Positions 7,838-17,606 are shown, numbered from the stretch's first letter. The stretch is 64,000 nt of DNA from DUPQ01 sp964563155 (GCA_964563155.1 CAZLVL010000005.1:62001-126000); one strand, 5' to 3'. Notes: generated from the letters alone by a model not told the origin. Translations and numbers: made by a program.

Positions 7838-9202
7838 TTGAAATTTGAAGATATTTTAGCTGCAAATGATAAGAAAATTCAAAGACTTAGTGAAATAGCA
7901 TATGAAAATGATGTTATAGATAACAGTTTATTTATAAAGCACAATGTATTTAGAGGTTTGAGAGACCATAAAGGAGTTGGTGTTGTCACTGGCCTTACAG
8001 AAATTTCTGAAATGAATGGCTTTAAACTAAATGAAGAAGGCCAAAGAGTACCTATGGACGGCGTTATGTACTATAGGGGTTTGGACATCCACCATATTAT
8101 AGATGGCATGATAAGAGAAGATCGCTTTGGTTATGAAGAGTGTGCCTATCTATTACTTTGTGGACACTTACCAAATAAAAAAGAGTTAGAAGAATTTACT
8201 AATCTCTTAAATGACCTTAGATCTCTTCCTGAAAGCTTTGCTAGAGACATAATTATGAAGGCCCCTTCTAAAGATCTTATGAATGCTCTTTCAAGAAGTA
8301 TTTTGACCCTATACTCTTATGATGAAAATCCAGATGATATTTCATTAAAAAATGTATTTAGACAATCCTTGCAACTTATTGCGGTTATGCCTTTACTATC
8401 TGTATATAGTTACCAAGCCTATCGTCACTACATTTTAGGAGAAAATCTACACATTAGACAACCTAAGCCTGAGTTTTCTACCGCAGAAAACTTCTTGTAT
8501 CTACTTAGAGGAACAGACAACTATACTTTAGAGCAGGCTAGACTTTTAGATATATGTATGGTCCTACAAGCTGAACACGGTGGTGGTAACAACTCAACCT
8601 TTACTACCCACGTAGTAACCTCCAGTGGAACTGATACCTACTCTTGTATATCAGCCTCCTTAGGTTCTCTAAAGGGACCTAGACACGGTGGTGCCAACCT
8701 TAAGGTTGTCCATATGATGGAAGATATAATGGCTAATGTTAAAAATCTTACTGATGAAAACATTGAAGACTATCTTTGCAAAATGCTAGAAAAAAAGGTC
8801 TTTGACCAGGCTGGTCTCATTTATGGTCTTGGCCATGCAGTTTACTCCATTTCTGACCCAAGAGCTCTTATCATGAGAGAACAACTGGAAAACTATTTAT
8901 CAGACAAGGAAAAAGGTAGACTTTTCTATCTTTATGACAGATTACAGCACATTGCTCCTGATGTTATTAAAAAGTATAAAAATGTTAGCAATGTAGCTAT
9001 AAATATTGACTACTACTCTGGCTATTTATATAGGGTTTTAGACATTCCAGAACAACTCTATACACCAATTTTTGCCTTATCAAGAATAATGGGTTGGGCT
9101 GCTCATAGATTTGAAGAATTAGCTAACAACGGTAAAATTATACGTCCAGCCTACATAGCAGTAGCTGATAGGCAAGAATACAAAGCTCTTGATGAGAGAT
9201 AG
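7838..9202 (+). CDS. Citrate/2-methylcitrate synthase
   Basis: 454 residues. It condenses acetyl-CoA (or propionyl-CoA) with oxaloacetate. Family motifs: EHGGGNNSTFTTHVV with the first catalytic-region histidine (about residues 248-262), SLGSLKGPRHGGAN (about 276-289), and GLGHAVYSISDPRA (about 331-344), which contains the second histidine; the substrate-binding arginines are kept. The length matches the clostridial group rather than the roughly 370-residue short forms. The start is a TTG at 7838 with AGGGGG 8 bases upstream and no better in-frame ATG. No other TCA-cycle gene is nearby, so citrate made here probably feeds glutamate synthesis; that is inference. Confidence 0.92.
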   Translation: MKFEDILAANDKKIQRLSEIAYENDVIDNSLFIKHNVFRGLRDHKGVGVVTGLTEISEMNGFKLNEEGQRVPMDGVMYYRGLDIHHIIDGMIREDRFGYEECAYLLLCGHLPNKKELEEFTNLLNDLRSLPESFARDIIMKAPSKDLMNALSRSILTLYSYDENPDDISLKNVFRQSLQLIAVMPLLSVYSYQAYRHYILGENLHIRQPKPEFSTAENFLYLLRGTDNYTLEQARLLDICMVLQAEHGGGNNSTFTTHVVTSSGTDTYSCISASLGSLKGPRHGGANLKVVHMMEDIMANVKNLTDENIEDYLCKMLEKKVFDQAGLIYGLGHAVYSISDPRALIMREQLENYLSDKEKGRLFYLYDRLQHIAPDVIKKYKNVSNVAINIDYYSGYLYRVLDIPEQLYTPIFALSRIMGWAAHRFEELANNGKIIRPAYIAVADRQEYKALDER

Positions 9203-9235
9203 AAAACAATCTATCTTTAAGGTATAATACCTTTT
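9200..9235 (+). promoter_or_regulatory. Promoter and palindrome immediately upstream of the AEC carrier, leaderless geometry
   Basis: TAGAAA at 9200-9205 (overlapping the citrate synthase stop codon), a 17-base spacer, TATAAT at 9223-9228; +1 is predicted at 9235-9236, on or beside the ATG. A perfect palindrome AAGGTATAATACCTT at 9219-9233 wraps the -10 box and could be a repressor site. Confidence 0.6.
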
Positions 9236-10126
9236 ATGGTTATTGTATTGTTTGTAGTAATGTTAATAGGAGTGCTTTTAGGCAAGATGAAGGTCATAGA
9301 CCGTCATGGCGAAAGCACCCTTTCTTTTTTAATTATTAATGTGGCTATGCCCATGCTAATTGTAGCCTCATCCAACCTAGAATTTGATGCTGAAACTAAG
9401 AAAGAATCCTTATGGTTAGTAATAATGGCCATAATCATTTTCTTCTTTTCTATAGCTTTAGCCCAACTCCTACTTAAAAAAGCAGCTACTAGATGTGCCA
9501 CAGTCTTTTCTAATGCTGGCTATATGGGTCTACCAGTACTTAATCATATGTTAGGAGCTAAAGGACTCTTTTTAGGAGCAATTTTCCAATTGGTCTTTAA
9601 TTCTTTTTCTTGGACTTATGGAATTTCTCTTTTTACTAGGTCTAATAAATTTTCAGACTCTATTAAAAAGATGATTAACCCTTCTCTTTTTGCAGTTATT
9701 ATTGGCCTTGGCCTTATGTTTACTGGCTACAAGATACCACCAACCATTAAATCTGTTCTAGATATGGTAGGAGGACTTACAACTCCCTTATCCATGATTT
9801 TAATTGGTGTTGTTTTATCTAGAGTTAAGTTTATTGATGTAATAAAAGAAAAGGAAATTTACAAGGTTATCTTTTTAAGACTTATCCTCATTCCCCTATC
9901 AGTACTCTTATTTCTTTTCTTTCCAAATATTCCTAGAATTTCTATTTATGTACTATTTATCTTAAATGCCATGCCCTCAGCTGCAGTTACAGGTATTTTA
10001 GCTACTAAGTATAAAAAAGACGAACAATTGGCCTCTTCCATTGTCGCCTTCTCTACCCTTTTATCTGTACTTACCCTCTATCTCATAACTGACATATTTG
10101 ATGTGGCTACTTTGATAGGATTGTAA
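9236..10126 (+). CDS. AEC-family (auxin efflux carrier-like) transporter
   Basis: 296 residues with about ten hydrophobic helices. The family features are visible: a P-x-L after an N-terminal N-x-A-M-P segment (INVAMPMLIVASS), the central SNAGYMGLPVL motif (about residues 92-102), and NAMPSAAVTGILATKY near residue 245. Bacterial AEC proteins move small carboxylates such as malate or other anions. The gene follows citrate synthase by 33 bases but appears to have its own promoter. It ends 1 base before the convergent PHP gene. A link to organic-acid export is plausible from the neighbour but not shown. Confidence 0.85.
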   Translation: MVIVLFVVMLIGVLLGKMKVIDRHGESTLSFLIINVAMPMLIVASSNLEFDAETKKESLWLVIMAIIIFFFSIALAQLLLKKAATRCATVFSNAGYMGLPVLNHMLGAKGLFLGAIFQLVFNSFSWTYGISLFTRSNKFSDSIKKMINPSLFAVIIGLGLMFTGYKIPPTIKSVLDMVGGLTTPLSMILIGVVLSRVKFIDVIKEKEIYKVIFLRLILIPLSVLLFLFFPNIPRISIYVLFILNAMPSAAVTGILATKYKKDEQLASSIVAFSTLLSVLTLYLITDIFDVATLIGL

Positions 10127-10127
10127 T

Positions 10128-10820
10128 CTATACTTCCATCTTAAAGTTCTCAAACTCTTGAGCCCTCACTTTTTCCACAAAATGGTTAATGTCTTTTAAC
10201 TTCTCATCAAAAGCCATACCACCCAGCTTAACCTGTTTAGAGCCCATATGGTTATCCGTTCCCGCTGTTTTAATCAGATCATAGACATTGGCAAAATCAT
10301 CTGCCCTTTCATTTTCAAAGTCTTTTCTATTAGCGTTATATACTTCAGCTGCATCAACCTTTCTTGGTAACAGCCTTATCATTTTAATATAGTGGGCTTC
10401 TCTATAGGGGTGGGCATGGGATACAAAGGCTCCTGCCTCTCTTACATAATCACAATAATCTCCAATGCTCATACCAGCTATTTCATTATGCTCATAGAGC
10501 CAATCCATATCTAAGCCATAAGTAAGAAAGTCTGTGCCACCAAAGGGTAACACTGTGTATTCCCAGGCAAAAAAGACTTGAAGGCCTACCTTTTCTCCAA
10601 CCTCATAAGCTAACCTATAGCCTAGGGTGAATTCATCTACAACCTTTTTCCATTCCTCTTTACTTAAACTCTCATTTTCAGCACACTTTAAATGGTCTGT
10701 CATAATTATTCCAGTAAAGCCTTTTTCTTTATAAAATAAAACAGTGTCCTCTGCTGTGGCCTTACCACAAGGGCTGGTTTCTGATGTATGTACATGGGTT
10801 TCATATAAAAACTTCTTCAT
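10128..10820 (-). CDS. PHP-domain metal-dependent hydrolase (small)
   Basis: 230 residues, a complete PHP fold. Metal-binding motifs in order: THVHTSE (H9, H11), TDHL (about residues 41-44), SHAHPYRE (about 134-141) and GTDNHMGSK (about 187-195). These match the trinuclear metal site of PHP phosphoesterases such as histidinol-phosphate phosphatase or YciV-like enzymes. It lies 34 bases after the larger PHP gene in the same direction, so the two are probably cotranscribed. The substrate is unknown; the sugar-related setting suggests a phosphorylated or cyclic-phosphate sugar, as inference. Confidence 0.85.
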   Translation of the reverse strand: MKKFLYETHVHTSETSPCGKATAEDTVLFYKEKGFTGIIMTDHLKCAENESLSKEEWKKVVDEFTLGYRLAYEVGEKVGLQVFFAWEYTVLPFGGTDFLTYGLDMDWLYEHNEIAGMSIGDYCDYVREAGAFVSHAHPYREAHYIKMIRLLPRKVDAAEVYNANRKDFENERADDFANVYDLIKTAGTDNHMGSKQVKLGGMAFDEKLKDINHFVEKVRAQEFENFKMEV

Positions 10821-10854
10821 AAATTTTAACTATCTCCAATCTAAACCTCTTAAC

Positions 10855-12582
10855 CTAGAGTTCCAACCTGTTTTCAGGAATCTCTCCTAGATATTCGAAA
10901 TCTCGAACTAGGTAAATAGGGTTGGTTAACATTATACACCGCTTATCATGGTTATATAGTTCAAAACGGATAAAACTTACGGCTTTATTTGATTGTAGGC
11001 TGAAGTTTTTAGAAAAAACCCTGTTTTTTATGGAAATTTTCCTAACAAGCTCCCCATCTTGAATTTGGCGCAAAGACCAGCCCTTTTCTAATTTATCCAT
11101 AAAGAGTCTTACCTCTACAATATCATCATAGTCTTTAGCCAAAACAATGGAGCCCATCTGTAAGCCTGATAAGGTCTCAAACTCCACTTTACCTTTTAGA
11201 TAAACTGGATCTCCCATATAGAGTTTTCCACTAGCTAAAGATTTTGCAAATTCTTCTTCTGGTACAGGATCTAATATGTTTTTATCTGCCCCAACCCAAG
11301 ATGCAAAGTTATTCTCATCTAGCCATTTAGTATTATTACTATGGCTATCATTTACTCCGCTGCCTGTTATAAAGGTACCAGACAAGGAGAGTAAATCCCA
11401 AAGCCTTAGGTGAGACTGCAAACTTGCATTGTATCTACCTTCAGGAAAGCCTACCTCCATAATTTGAGCTCCATAAACCTTAGAAGCAGATAAAATAGCT
11501 GCATATGTGCCAATAAACCTTTCTGAGTTATTTATTAGGTTACCTTGTTTTTGATATATTAAAAAAGGATGGTTATATGAAAAAAGGGCCTTATGCTCTT
11601 TTAATAAATCAATAGCAATTCTTTGACTTACCTTGTAATCGTAAGCTGGATAGTCCACTAAAGGGGTTTTAGTGGATAAGCAATTTTTATGATTGCCTGC
11701 CCTAGTTATTTCTGTGCCAACAAAGGTATAGACTCCGTACTCTTTTTCCAGCTCTTTTGCCAGCTTTTTTTGTCTTTCATGCACTTGGTATCCATCAAGT
11801 TCTCTAATAATTCTAAAACTTTCCAAAAAGCAAGAAAAATCTCCACCATCAGATGATTGAACAATTATACCTAGGGTATCAAATACATTATCCAAACCCC
11901 CTAGATCAGACCCAGTTAGGTCTTTGGTTAAATTAAGGGTAAGACTGTATAAGCCAGTTTTATCTGGAACTATATCTAAATCTATAACCTTAGTATTGGG
12001 AACCTTAGTTTTATAGCCCTTTCTTAAAGCATATATTAAATGACTAGGTTTATGTAAAGGAGGACTTTGAGACAACCTTACATTAAACAAAATATTATTA
12101 TCCCCATGCAGCTTCCCTATAACTCTAAACTTTATTTCTAAAGATATGTCAGCTAATAACGATGAAGTATGTCGTCTTGCTGATGAAGAATACTCTATTC
12201 CAGCAGTAAGAGTTTCCTTACTCCCCTCTCCGTCTCCACCACATTCTTCGTAATAGAACCTATCATAATTACTAACTGTTAAACCTTTGTAACTAACCTC
12301 AAATAAGGGCTCGGAATTAACCCACTCTTCATCTTTTATATTAATCCACCCTATACTATGATTGGGACCATCTTCTATCGCAAGTTTTCCAAGGGTAAAA
12401 TCAAAATAATCTCCAGGATATTGCTTTTTATGAATCCTATTGTCATGATCAGTAAACCAAATATACTTAATGCCTAATGACTTAGCATTGTATAGATGTC
12501 CTCTCATACTGCCGCCTGGCTGAAAGCTAGAGTGCAGATGCATTTGCATTGGATGATAAGTATATTCTTTTTTCCTACTCAT
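10855..12582 (-). CDS. Large PHP-domain protein with inserted beta-rich domain
   Basis: 575 residues. The N-terminus has PHP motifs MHLHSS (H15, H17) and WFTDHDN (about residue 41). The next PHP motifs, YNHPF (about residue 335) and GSGVNDSHSN (about residue 405), come only after an insertion of roughly 250 residues predicted to be mostly beta-strand and resembling a carbohydrate-binding sandwich. A C-terminal beta-rich tail of about 120 residues follows. No signal peptide is present. Its partner genes are the small PHP protein downstream and the GH31/M32 genes upstream. The protein is probably a metal-dependent hydrolase acting on a sugar-containing substrate; the insertion makes it unlike characterised PHP enzymes. 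Confidence 0.75.
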   Translation of the reverse strand: MSRKKEYTYHPMQMHLHSSFQPGGSMRGHLYNAKSLGIKYIWFTDHDNRIHKKQYPGDYFDFTLGKLAIEDGPNHSIGWINIKDEEWVNSEPLFEVSYKGLTVSNYDRFYYEECGGDGEGSKETLTAGIEYSSSARRHTSSLLADISLEIKFRVIGKLHGDNNILFNVRLSQSPPLHKPSHLIYALRKGYKTKVPNTKVIDLDIVPDKTGLYSLTLNLTKDLTGSDLGGLDNVFDTLGIIVQSSDGGDFSCFLESFRIIRELDGYQVHERQKKLAKELEKEYGVYTFVGTEITRAGNHKNCLSTKTPLVDYPAYDYKVSQRIAIDLLKEHKALFSYNHPFLIYQKQGNLINNSERFIGTYAAILSASKVYGAQIMEVGFPEGRYNASLQSHLRLWDLLSLSGTFITGSGVNDSHSNNTKWLDENNFASWVGADKNILDPVPEEEFAKSLASGKLYMGDPVYLKGKVEFETLSGLQMGSIVLAKDYDDIVEVRLFMDKLEKGWSLRQIQDGELVRKISIKNRVFSKNFSLQSNKAVSFIRFELYNHDKRCIMLTNPIYLVRDFEYLGEIPENRLEL

Positions 12583-12720
12583 AATCTTTTTCTTTCCTAT
12601 TCTTCAAATTAACTTATTTTTATTATATCCCTAAGCTTTAATAAAGCAAAAACTAATATAAAATATGGGTAATAATGTGAAACAAATATAAATTTATGGG
12701 TAATAAATGAGGTGTAATAT

Positions 12721-12750
12721 AAAAAGAAGTAGGGTTTACTCTACTTCCTT
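12721..12750 (-). terminator. Terminator after the M32 carboxypeptidase gene
   Basis: GAAGTAG at 12726-12732 pairs with CTACTTC at 12741-12747; on the minus strand the stem is followed by TTTTTATAT. It lies 28 bases past the gene end and separates the PHP pair from the GH31/M32 unit. Confidence 0.7.
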
Positions 12751-12777
12751 TATACTTATCCAGTCTCTTTTACTTTG

Positions 12778-14295
12778 CTAATCTAGTTCATAGACTTTTG
12801 TAAATTTTTCCTTTAGATAATCTGTATAGTAGTGAGGTTTAAAGTCCTCATTACAGGCTATTTGAATAATTTCAGCAGGGGTCTTAGAAGAGGCATACTT
12901 ATGAACTCTTTCTTTTAACCAGTCCACAATCTCTTTTAATTCTCCTTTAGCTAAAAGAGTATCCATATCTAAGTCTTTTTTCATGTGGTAGAGCATTTGA
13001 GCTGCATATGCTGAACCTATGGAGTAGGAAGGAAAATATCCTATTGAGCCACCACTCCAATGGGTGTCTTGTAGTACTCCCATTTTGTCATTGGGCACAT
13101 CTACACCTAAATATTCTTTATACAATCTGTTCCACTCACTAGGTAAATCCTTTGTACTCAAACTTCCATCCATAAGTCTTTTTTCCAGTTCATACCTAAC
13201 CATAATATGTAAAGAATAGGTCAATTCATCTGCTTCAATACGAATTAAAGAAGGTTCAGCCTTGTTTAAAGCCTGGTAGAATCCTTTGGTATCCACATCT
13301 TTTAGCTGGGCTGGGAAAAGGTCCTTTAGGTAAGTAAGTAAGAATACAGAAAAGGGTTCACTTCTTCCAATAATATTTTCAAAAAACCTAGACTGGGACT
13401 CATGAATTCCCATAGAGGTTCCCCCTGAAAGACTGGTGTAATTAAACTTATCATTACAATTTAGTTCATAAAGGGCGTGTCCCCCTTCATGAATTACAGA
13501 AAATACAGAGGACAACAAGTTATTCTTGTAATAGTGGGTTGTGATTCTAACATCCTTGTTATTAAAGTTAATGGTAAAGGGATGTTCAGATTCTGCAATG
13601 TTGGTGTGGTTAGGATCCATTGTTAGAAGGTCCATTAAATGTCTTGATAATTTCTTTTGCTTTGAAATTGAATAACTTTTCTTGTTAAAAGAATCATCTA
13701 TTTCCACCACACTGTTTTCCAGTTTTACAATAAAGGGGACCAGTTCTTTTCTTACAGTATCAAAGTACTTGTCAGCTATTTCCATGGTCAACCCCTTTTC
13801 ATACTCATTGAGCCAAACATCATAGGGCTCTAGGTCTGGATTTAAATAGCCTGCAAATCTCTTTATGGTTTCTACAATCTTTGCTAAGTAGGGCTCAAAC
13901 ATGGGATAGTCACTCTTGTTTTTAGCCTCTTTCCATACTGCCTCTGCTTCGTTGGTAAGCATAGTAAATTCCACATACTCATTCATGGGAATTTTAGATG
14001 TCTTATCATAGCCTTCTCTTAATTTTTCTACTTTTTTCCAAGATACTTCATCTAATAAGTCCTTGTTTTCTGTTAAATAGTCCATAAGTGCTAGGGTATC
14101 TGGGTTAACTAAAAGCTTGTAGCTTTCTTCAGATAAAACACTCATGGAAATTCCTCTACCTTCTATAGTATCTTTGGGTGCTACAGTTGCAGAGTCAAAA
14201 TACAGCATACCTGTTGCATGACCAAAGGCATACATCTTTTTTTCTAAAGCTTCTAGACTAGCTAGAGCACTTTTTACATCCTTGTATTCAGTCAT
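12778..14295 (-). CDS. Metallocarboxypeptidase, family M32 (Taq carboxypeptidase)
   Basis: 505 residues, the usual M32 length. The zinc motif is SVIHEGGHALYE (H269, E270, H273). The downstream family motifs GIHESQSRFFEN (third ligand region, about residue 298), IRIEADELTYSLHIM (about residue 353) and DTHWSGGSIGYFPSY (about 418) are all present, so it should be active. M32 enzymes remove C-terminal residues from peptides in the cytoplasm. It overlaps the GH31 gene by 8 bases, an unexpected pairing of peptidase and glycosidase that hints at glycopeptide use. Confidence 0.93.
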   Translation of the reverse strand: MTEYKDVKSALASLEALEKKMYAFGHATGMLYFDSATVAPKDTIEGRGISMSVLSEESYKLLVNPDTLALMDYLTENKDLLDEVSWKKVEKLREGYDKTSKIPMNEYVEFTMLTNEAEAVWKEAKNKSDYPMFEPYLAKIVETIKRFAGYLNPDLEPYDVWLNEYEKGLTMEIADKYFDTVRKELVPFIVKLENSVVEIDDSFNKKSYSISKQKKLSRHLMDLLTMDPNHTNIAESEHPFTINFNNKDVRITTHYYKNNLLSSVFSVIHEGGHALYELNCNDKFNYTSLSGGTSMGIHESQSRFFENIIGRSEPFSVFLLTYLKDLFPAQLKDVDTKGFYQALNKAEPSLIRIEADELTYSLHIMVRYELEKRLMDGSLSTKDLPSEWNRLYKEYLGVDVPNDKMGVLQDTHWSGGSIGYFPSYSIGSAYAAQMLYHMKKDLDMDTLLAKGELKEIVDWLKERVHKYASSKTPAEIIQIACNEDFKPHYYTDYLKEKFTKVYELD

Positions 14296-16453
14296 TTAAA
14301 ATCTCCTTTTCACATACTTTTACAATGCCTTCTTGGTCGGTTAACTCATCCAAATTAAAGGCTTTTCCATTTATATGGACATAATCGTTTTTGTCCATTT
14401 TCATTATTCTTACTTCATATTCAATATTTTCTTTCTTCCCTTCAAAGTCACCTTTTCTAGAAGAAATGGATATATCAATTTTATTTCCAACTTTTATGGC
14501 ATCTATTTCTGTTACAGAGTATTTACCTTGCTTGTATTCTAAAGATATGCCATCATCTTCATAAATTTTTGTGCTTGTTTTTTCTTTGCTGGGATAAATC
14601 TCCAAGGTGTATTTATCAAAGGGTTCATCCTTAATGCTAAAGATGCCAAAAGATCTGGTTAAGATGGCTCCTTTTTTAATAAAGAGTGCCCCTCCTCTAC
14701 CTTCAGGCACTTCATATTTTAAGTACCTTTTACCTTCATATTCTTCTTTAGTGAAATAGTCTATCCAAGTGCCTTTTGGCAAATAGATTTCTTTATCTAT
14801 AAAGGCAGCTACCATTAAAAACTCCCCTAGCATGTATTGATTTAAGATATTAAAGGTCTTTTCATCCTCAGGGTAGTCGTATACTAAGGGTCTCATAGTT
14901 GGCGCTAGGTTCAAATAGGCCCTATAGGCGCTGTTGTAGATATATGGTATTAGGGAGTATCTCAATTGAGAGTAGTATATGAAGGCATCCTTTAGTTTCT
15001 TTTCAAAAAGCCAAGGCTGATTCCAATAATCCCAGTTGGCTTGCTGAGACCAAGGTTGCAAAAAGCCAAAATGAATCCCTTCTATATCATAAATGCTCAT
15101 ATCACAGGTTGTATTAGAATGACCAGACATAGCCAGATTCAACATGGATACCAAGGGTTTTGGGCCTCCCCCTGTATCCCCTGCCCAGGTGGCTACATAT
15201 TGCTGTATTCCAGCAAAGCCCCCTGCAGAATATACTAAAGACCTTTTGTTTGTATGGTTTTCAAAGCCATCAGACATTTGCTTTGCATAAATTAAAGGAT
15301 AAAGATTATGCATTTCATCATCTATCATGCCGTTTCCATACCTTCTATCTGGATGTTCTTCTATCTGCCAGGCTCCATCTAATTTAAAGGCCCTAGCTCC
15401 CATATCCACAAACTTCTTTAAATGCTCAAACCAAGGCTCATCTTTTTTAGTCAGATTATCTAGATACCTAGGGTTACTAAGATTGTCATCAATTTCAAAG
15501 CGGTCTTCTAGGTAAGAATCATCTTCATGGGTTAATAGGTCTAGGTCTTCTTCCAAAGGAATTCTTGCATTTCTTTCTTCTTCGTATGAAAGATCATAGT
15601 CACAACAGAGCCAGAGACTAAGTTTAAAATTCATATCTCTTATGGGCTTAAAAAAGGTAAGCCTTCTTACTGTGTCTGTGTCCATCCAATAAGGGATATA
15701 GAATTTGTTGGGATTAAACTTTTTATTTACTGATGAATCATACCTTTTTTCCATCCATTCTGGCTCAAGACCATATACATCACAGGGTATTTCTTCTTTT
15801 CTAAAGGTATACATCTCATTTATCATATTAAAGGCATCAATTTTCTGGTTAGCAACAAAAGAAAAGCCATAGGCAAACCTAGGCAACATTTTAGAAAATC
15901 CACTTATTCTTTTAAACTCAGCTAAAAGCTCAGTAAAGTCCTTTCCAAAAAAGATAACAATATCACAATAGCCCTTGGGACTTATGATTCTCAACCTATC
16001 CTTTTGGCTTTTACATACATCAAATTTTTGCTTAAAGGTGGTGGTAGAAAAGATACCCCAGCCCTTAGAGGATAAAAGCATGGGAAAAGGAATATAGCAT
16101 TTTACATTCTGAACCCAAATCATATGCTCTGTTCCCCTTTTTTCCAAGGTGGACCTGTCTGCATCTCCTAGCCCATAAAAGCGTTCATCTTCCTTTGACT
16201 CTACAGAAAACTCAAAACCCTTGTTTCCTACCCTTATCCTACTTATTAAATCATTTATTAAAAGAGAATCTTCTTGTAAATCAACCTTTATGCTTCTCTC
16301 TTTTTCCCCTATTTCAGACATATCATAGATTGCATACCTTACAGAAGGATTTCTTTCCTTAAAATCTGAATTTTTACCAGCCCTTATTCTAATGGCTTTT
16401 TTTGACAAATGGTTAATTGCTAAATATGTATCCTTACTTTTTAAAATATCCAC
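14288..16453 (-). CDS. Glycoside hydrolase family 31 (alpha-glucosidase/alpha-xylosidase-like)
   Basis: 721 residues. An N-terminal beta-sandwich precedes a TIM barrel with the GH31 nucleophile region FKLDGAWQIEE (D359) and acid/base region TWAGDTGGG (D426), then C-terminal beta domains. No signal peptide is seen, so it acts in the cytoplasm on imported oligosaccharides. GTG at 16453 is the start, with AAAGGAG five bases upstream. It shares 8 bases with the M32 peptidase gene and follows a PHP gene by 51 bases. The nucleophile motif varies from the common W-x-D-M-N-E form, so the sugar released cannot be stated; alpha-glucosidase is only the default guess. Confidence 0.9.
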   Translation of the reverse strand: MDILKSKDTYLAINHLSKKAIRIRAGKNSDFKERNPSVRYAIYDMSEIGEKERSIKVDLQEDSLLINDLISRIRVGNKGFEFSVESKEDERFYGLGDADRSTLEKRGTEHMIWVQNVKCYIPFPMLLSSKGWGIFSTTTFKQKFDVCKSQKDRLRIISPKGYCDIVIFFGKDFTELLAEFKRISGFSKMLPRFAYGFSFVANQKIDAFNMINEMYTFRKEEIPCDVYGLEPEWMEKRYDSSVNKKFNPNKFYIPYWMDTDTVRRLTFFKPIRDMNFKLSLWLCCDYDLSYEEERNARIPLEEDLDLLTHEDDSYLEDRFEIDDNLSNPRYLDNLTKKDEPWFEHLKKFVDMGARAFKLDGAWQIEEHPDRRYGNGMIDDEMHNLYPLIYAKQMSDGFENHTNKRSLVYSAGGFAGIQQYVATWAGDTGGGPKPLVSMLNLAMSGHSNTTCDMSIYDIEGIHFGFLQPWSQQANWDYWNQPWLFEKKLKDAFIYYSQLRYSLIPYIYNSAYRAYLNLAPTMRPLVYDYPEDEKTFNILNQYMLGEFLMVAAFIDKEIYLPKGTWIDYFTKEEYEGKRYLKYEVPEGRGGALFIKKGAILTRSFGIFSIKDEPFDKYTLEIYPSKEKTSTKIYEDDGISLEYKQGKYSVTEIDAIKVGNKIDISISSRKGDFEGKKENIEYEVRIMKMDKNDYVHINGKAFNLDELTDQEGIVKVCEKEILND

Positions 16454-16504
16454 AAGATCTCCTTTACTTTAACTTAACTCTTAGCTTTTTCTTGCTTTTC
16501 CTTT

Positions 16505-17440
16505 TTATCTATACTTCAAGTTCTCAGGCCTAATAATTGGGTTAGACCAGGCAATATTGCCTTCTCTATCATGAACCTCTATCCTAATTAAATAGGCACT
16601 TGATGATATTTCATGCTCTATCTCTGTAATACTAGCACTTGGGTCTCTATAGCATTTTCCCCATTTACTCATGGTAATGATAGATACCATGCTGGCAGGA
16701 GAACATTTAACATGGACTATATCATCTTCCACGTAGAAGTCGTGAATTTCAGGTCCAGTTGTGGCATAAAAACTACCAGCTTTAAGACTCTCTAGCATAG
16801 ATTCTATTGTGAACTCTTCACACTTAATCATATTCCAACCACCTAAGTGTTGTTCTATTCTGTGGCCATCATCGTTAGCTAGGCCCCATATGGGCTTACC
16901 CAATCTGTTCCAGTCTTCCCAGTAGGTGACGTCCTTGTTGTGGGCTTGGGAAAAAATTGTTCCCCAATTATATATCTCCATCATATTACTAGATATGAAG
17001 TCAAATTGATTTAATTCAACCCTAGACCAGGTGGGATGGCAATAGAAGGTTAAAAAATCTAGGTCTGTCAGTCTTTTTTCCAAAGCCAAAACAGACTCTC
17101 TATTGTTTGTAAAAGGAATATCTTCTAGTCTCATACCATCATGGACCTTCTTGTTATCCATAGTAGTAAGGCCTACAAAATGGTGGATGGTTAGAGGATT
17201 ATTTATGTATGAATGAAGCTCTACAGCTGGAACCAACTTAAAATCCTTTGTATCATACTTGTCTGTTTGTGTAATCCTATTGTGTTCTGATAGAGCTAAG
17301 AAGTTATATCCATTGTCCTTGTAAAGTGAAACTGCTTCTTCTTGGCTTAATTTCCCATCACTATTAGTAGAGTGAGCATGAAGGTTTGCTTTGTAAAACT
17401 TACCTTTTTGTATAAAGTTTGTTAATTTCATTTTGTCCAT
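16505..17440 (-). CDS. PHP-domain hydrolase
   Basis: 311 residues. PHP motifs: ANLHAHSTNSDG (H21, H23), LSEHNR (about residue 51), TFYCHPTW (about 131) and ANDDGHRIEQH (about 188). The C-terminal 80 residues are beta-rich and appear to be an accessory domain. It heads the unit PHP-GH31-M32 on the minus strand. A second ATG three codons in (17431) has slightly better spacing to AGGA. It is one of three PHP proteins within 7.3 kb and likely cleaves a phosphate or similar ester on a sugar; the substrate is not known. Confidence 0.82.
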   Translation of the reverse strand: MDKMKLTNFIQKGKFYKANLHAHSTNSDGKLSQEEAVSLYKDNGYNFLALSEHNRITQTDKYDTKDFKLVPAVELHSYINNPLTIHHFVGLTTMDNKKVHDGMRLEDIPFTNNRESVLALEKRLTDLDFLTFYCHPTWSRVELNQFDFISSNMMEIYNWGTIFSQAHNKDVTYWEDWNRLGKPIWGLANDDGHRIEQHLGGWNMIKCEEFTIESMLESLKAGSFYATTGPEIHDFYVEDDIVHVKCSPASMVSIITMSKWGKCYRDPSASITEIEHEISSSAYLIRIEVHDREGNIAWSNPIIRPENLKYR

Positions 17441-17606
17441 TCCTGTCTTTCTTACTAGTAATATGGAAATTATACACCTATGAGCATTTTTTCTAAAGGT
17501 CTAAGTAGAATTAAAAGCTTCAATTAACCTAAAACTATTTTTTATATTATATTTTAATTTATTCTTCGATTTTGGATATTAAGAATATAATCTTTGGGCT
17601 ATAAAG

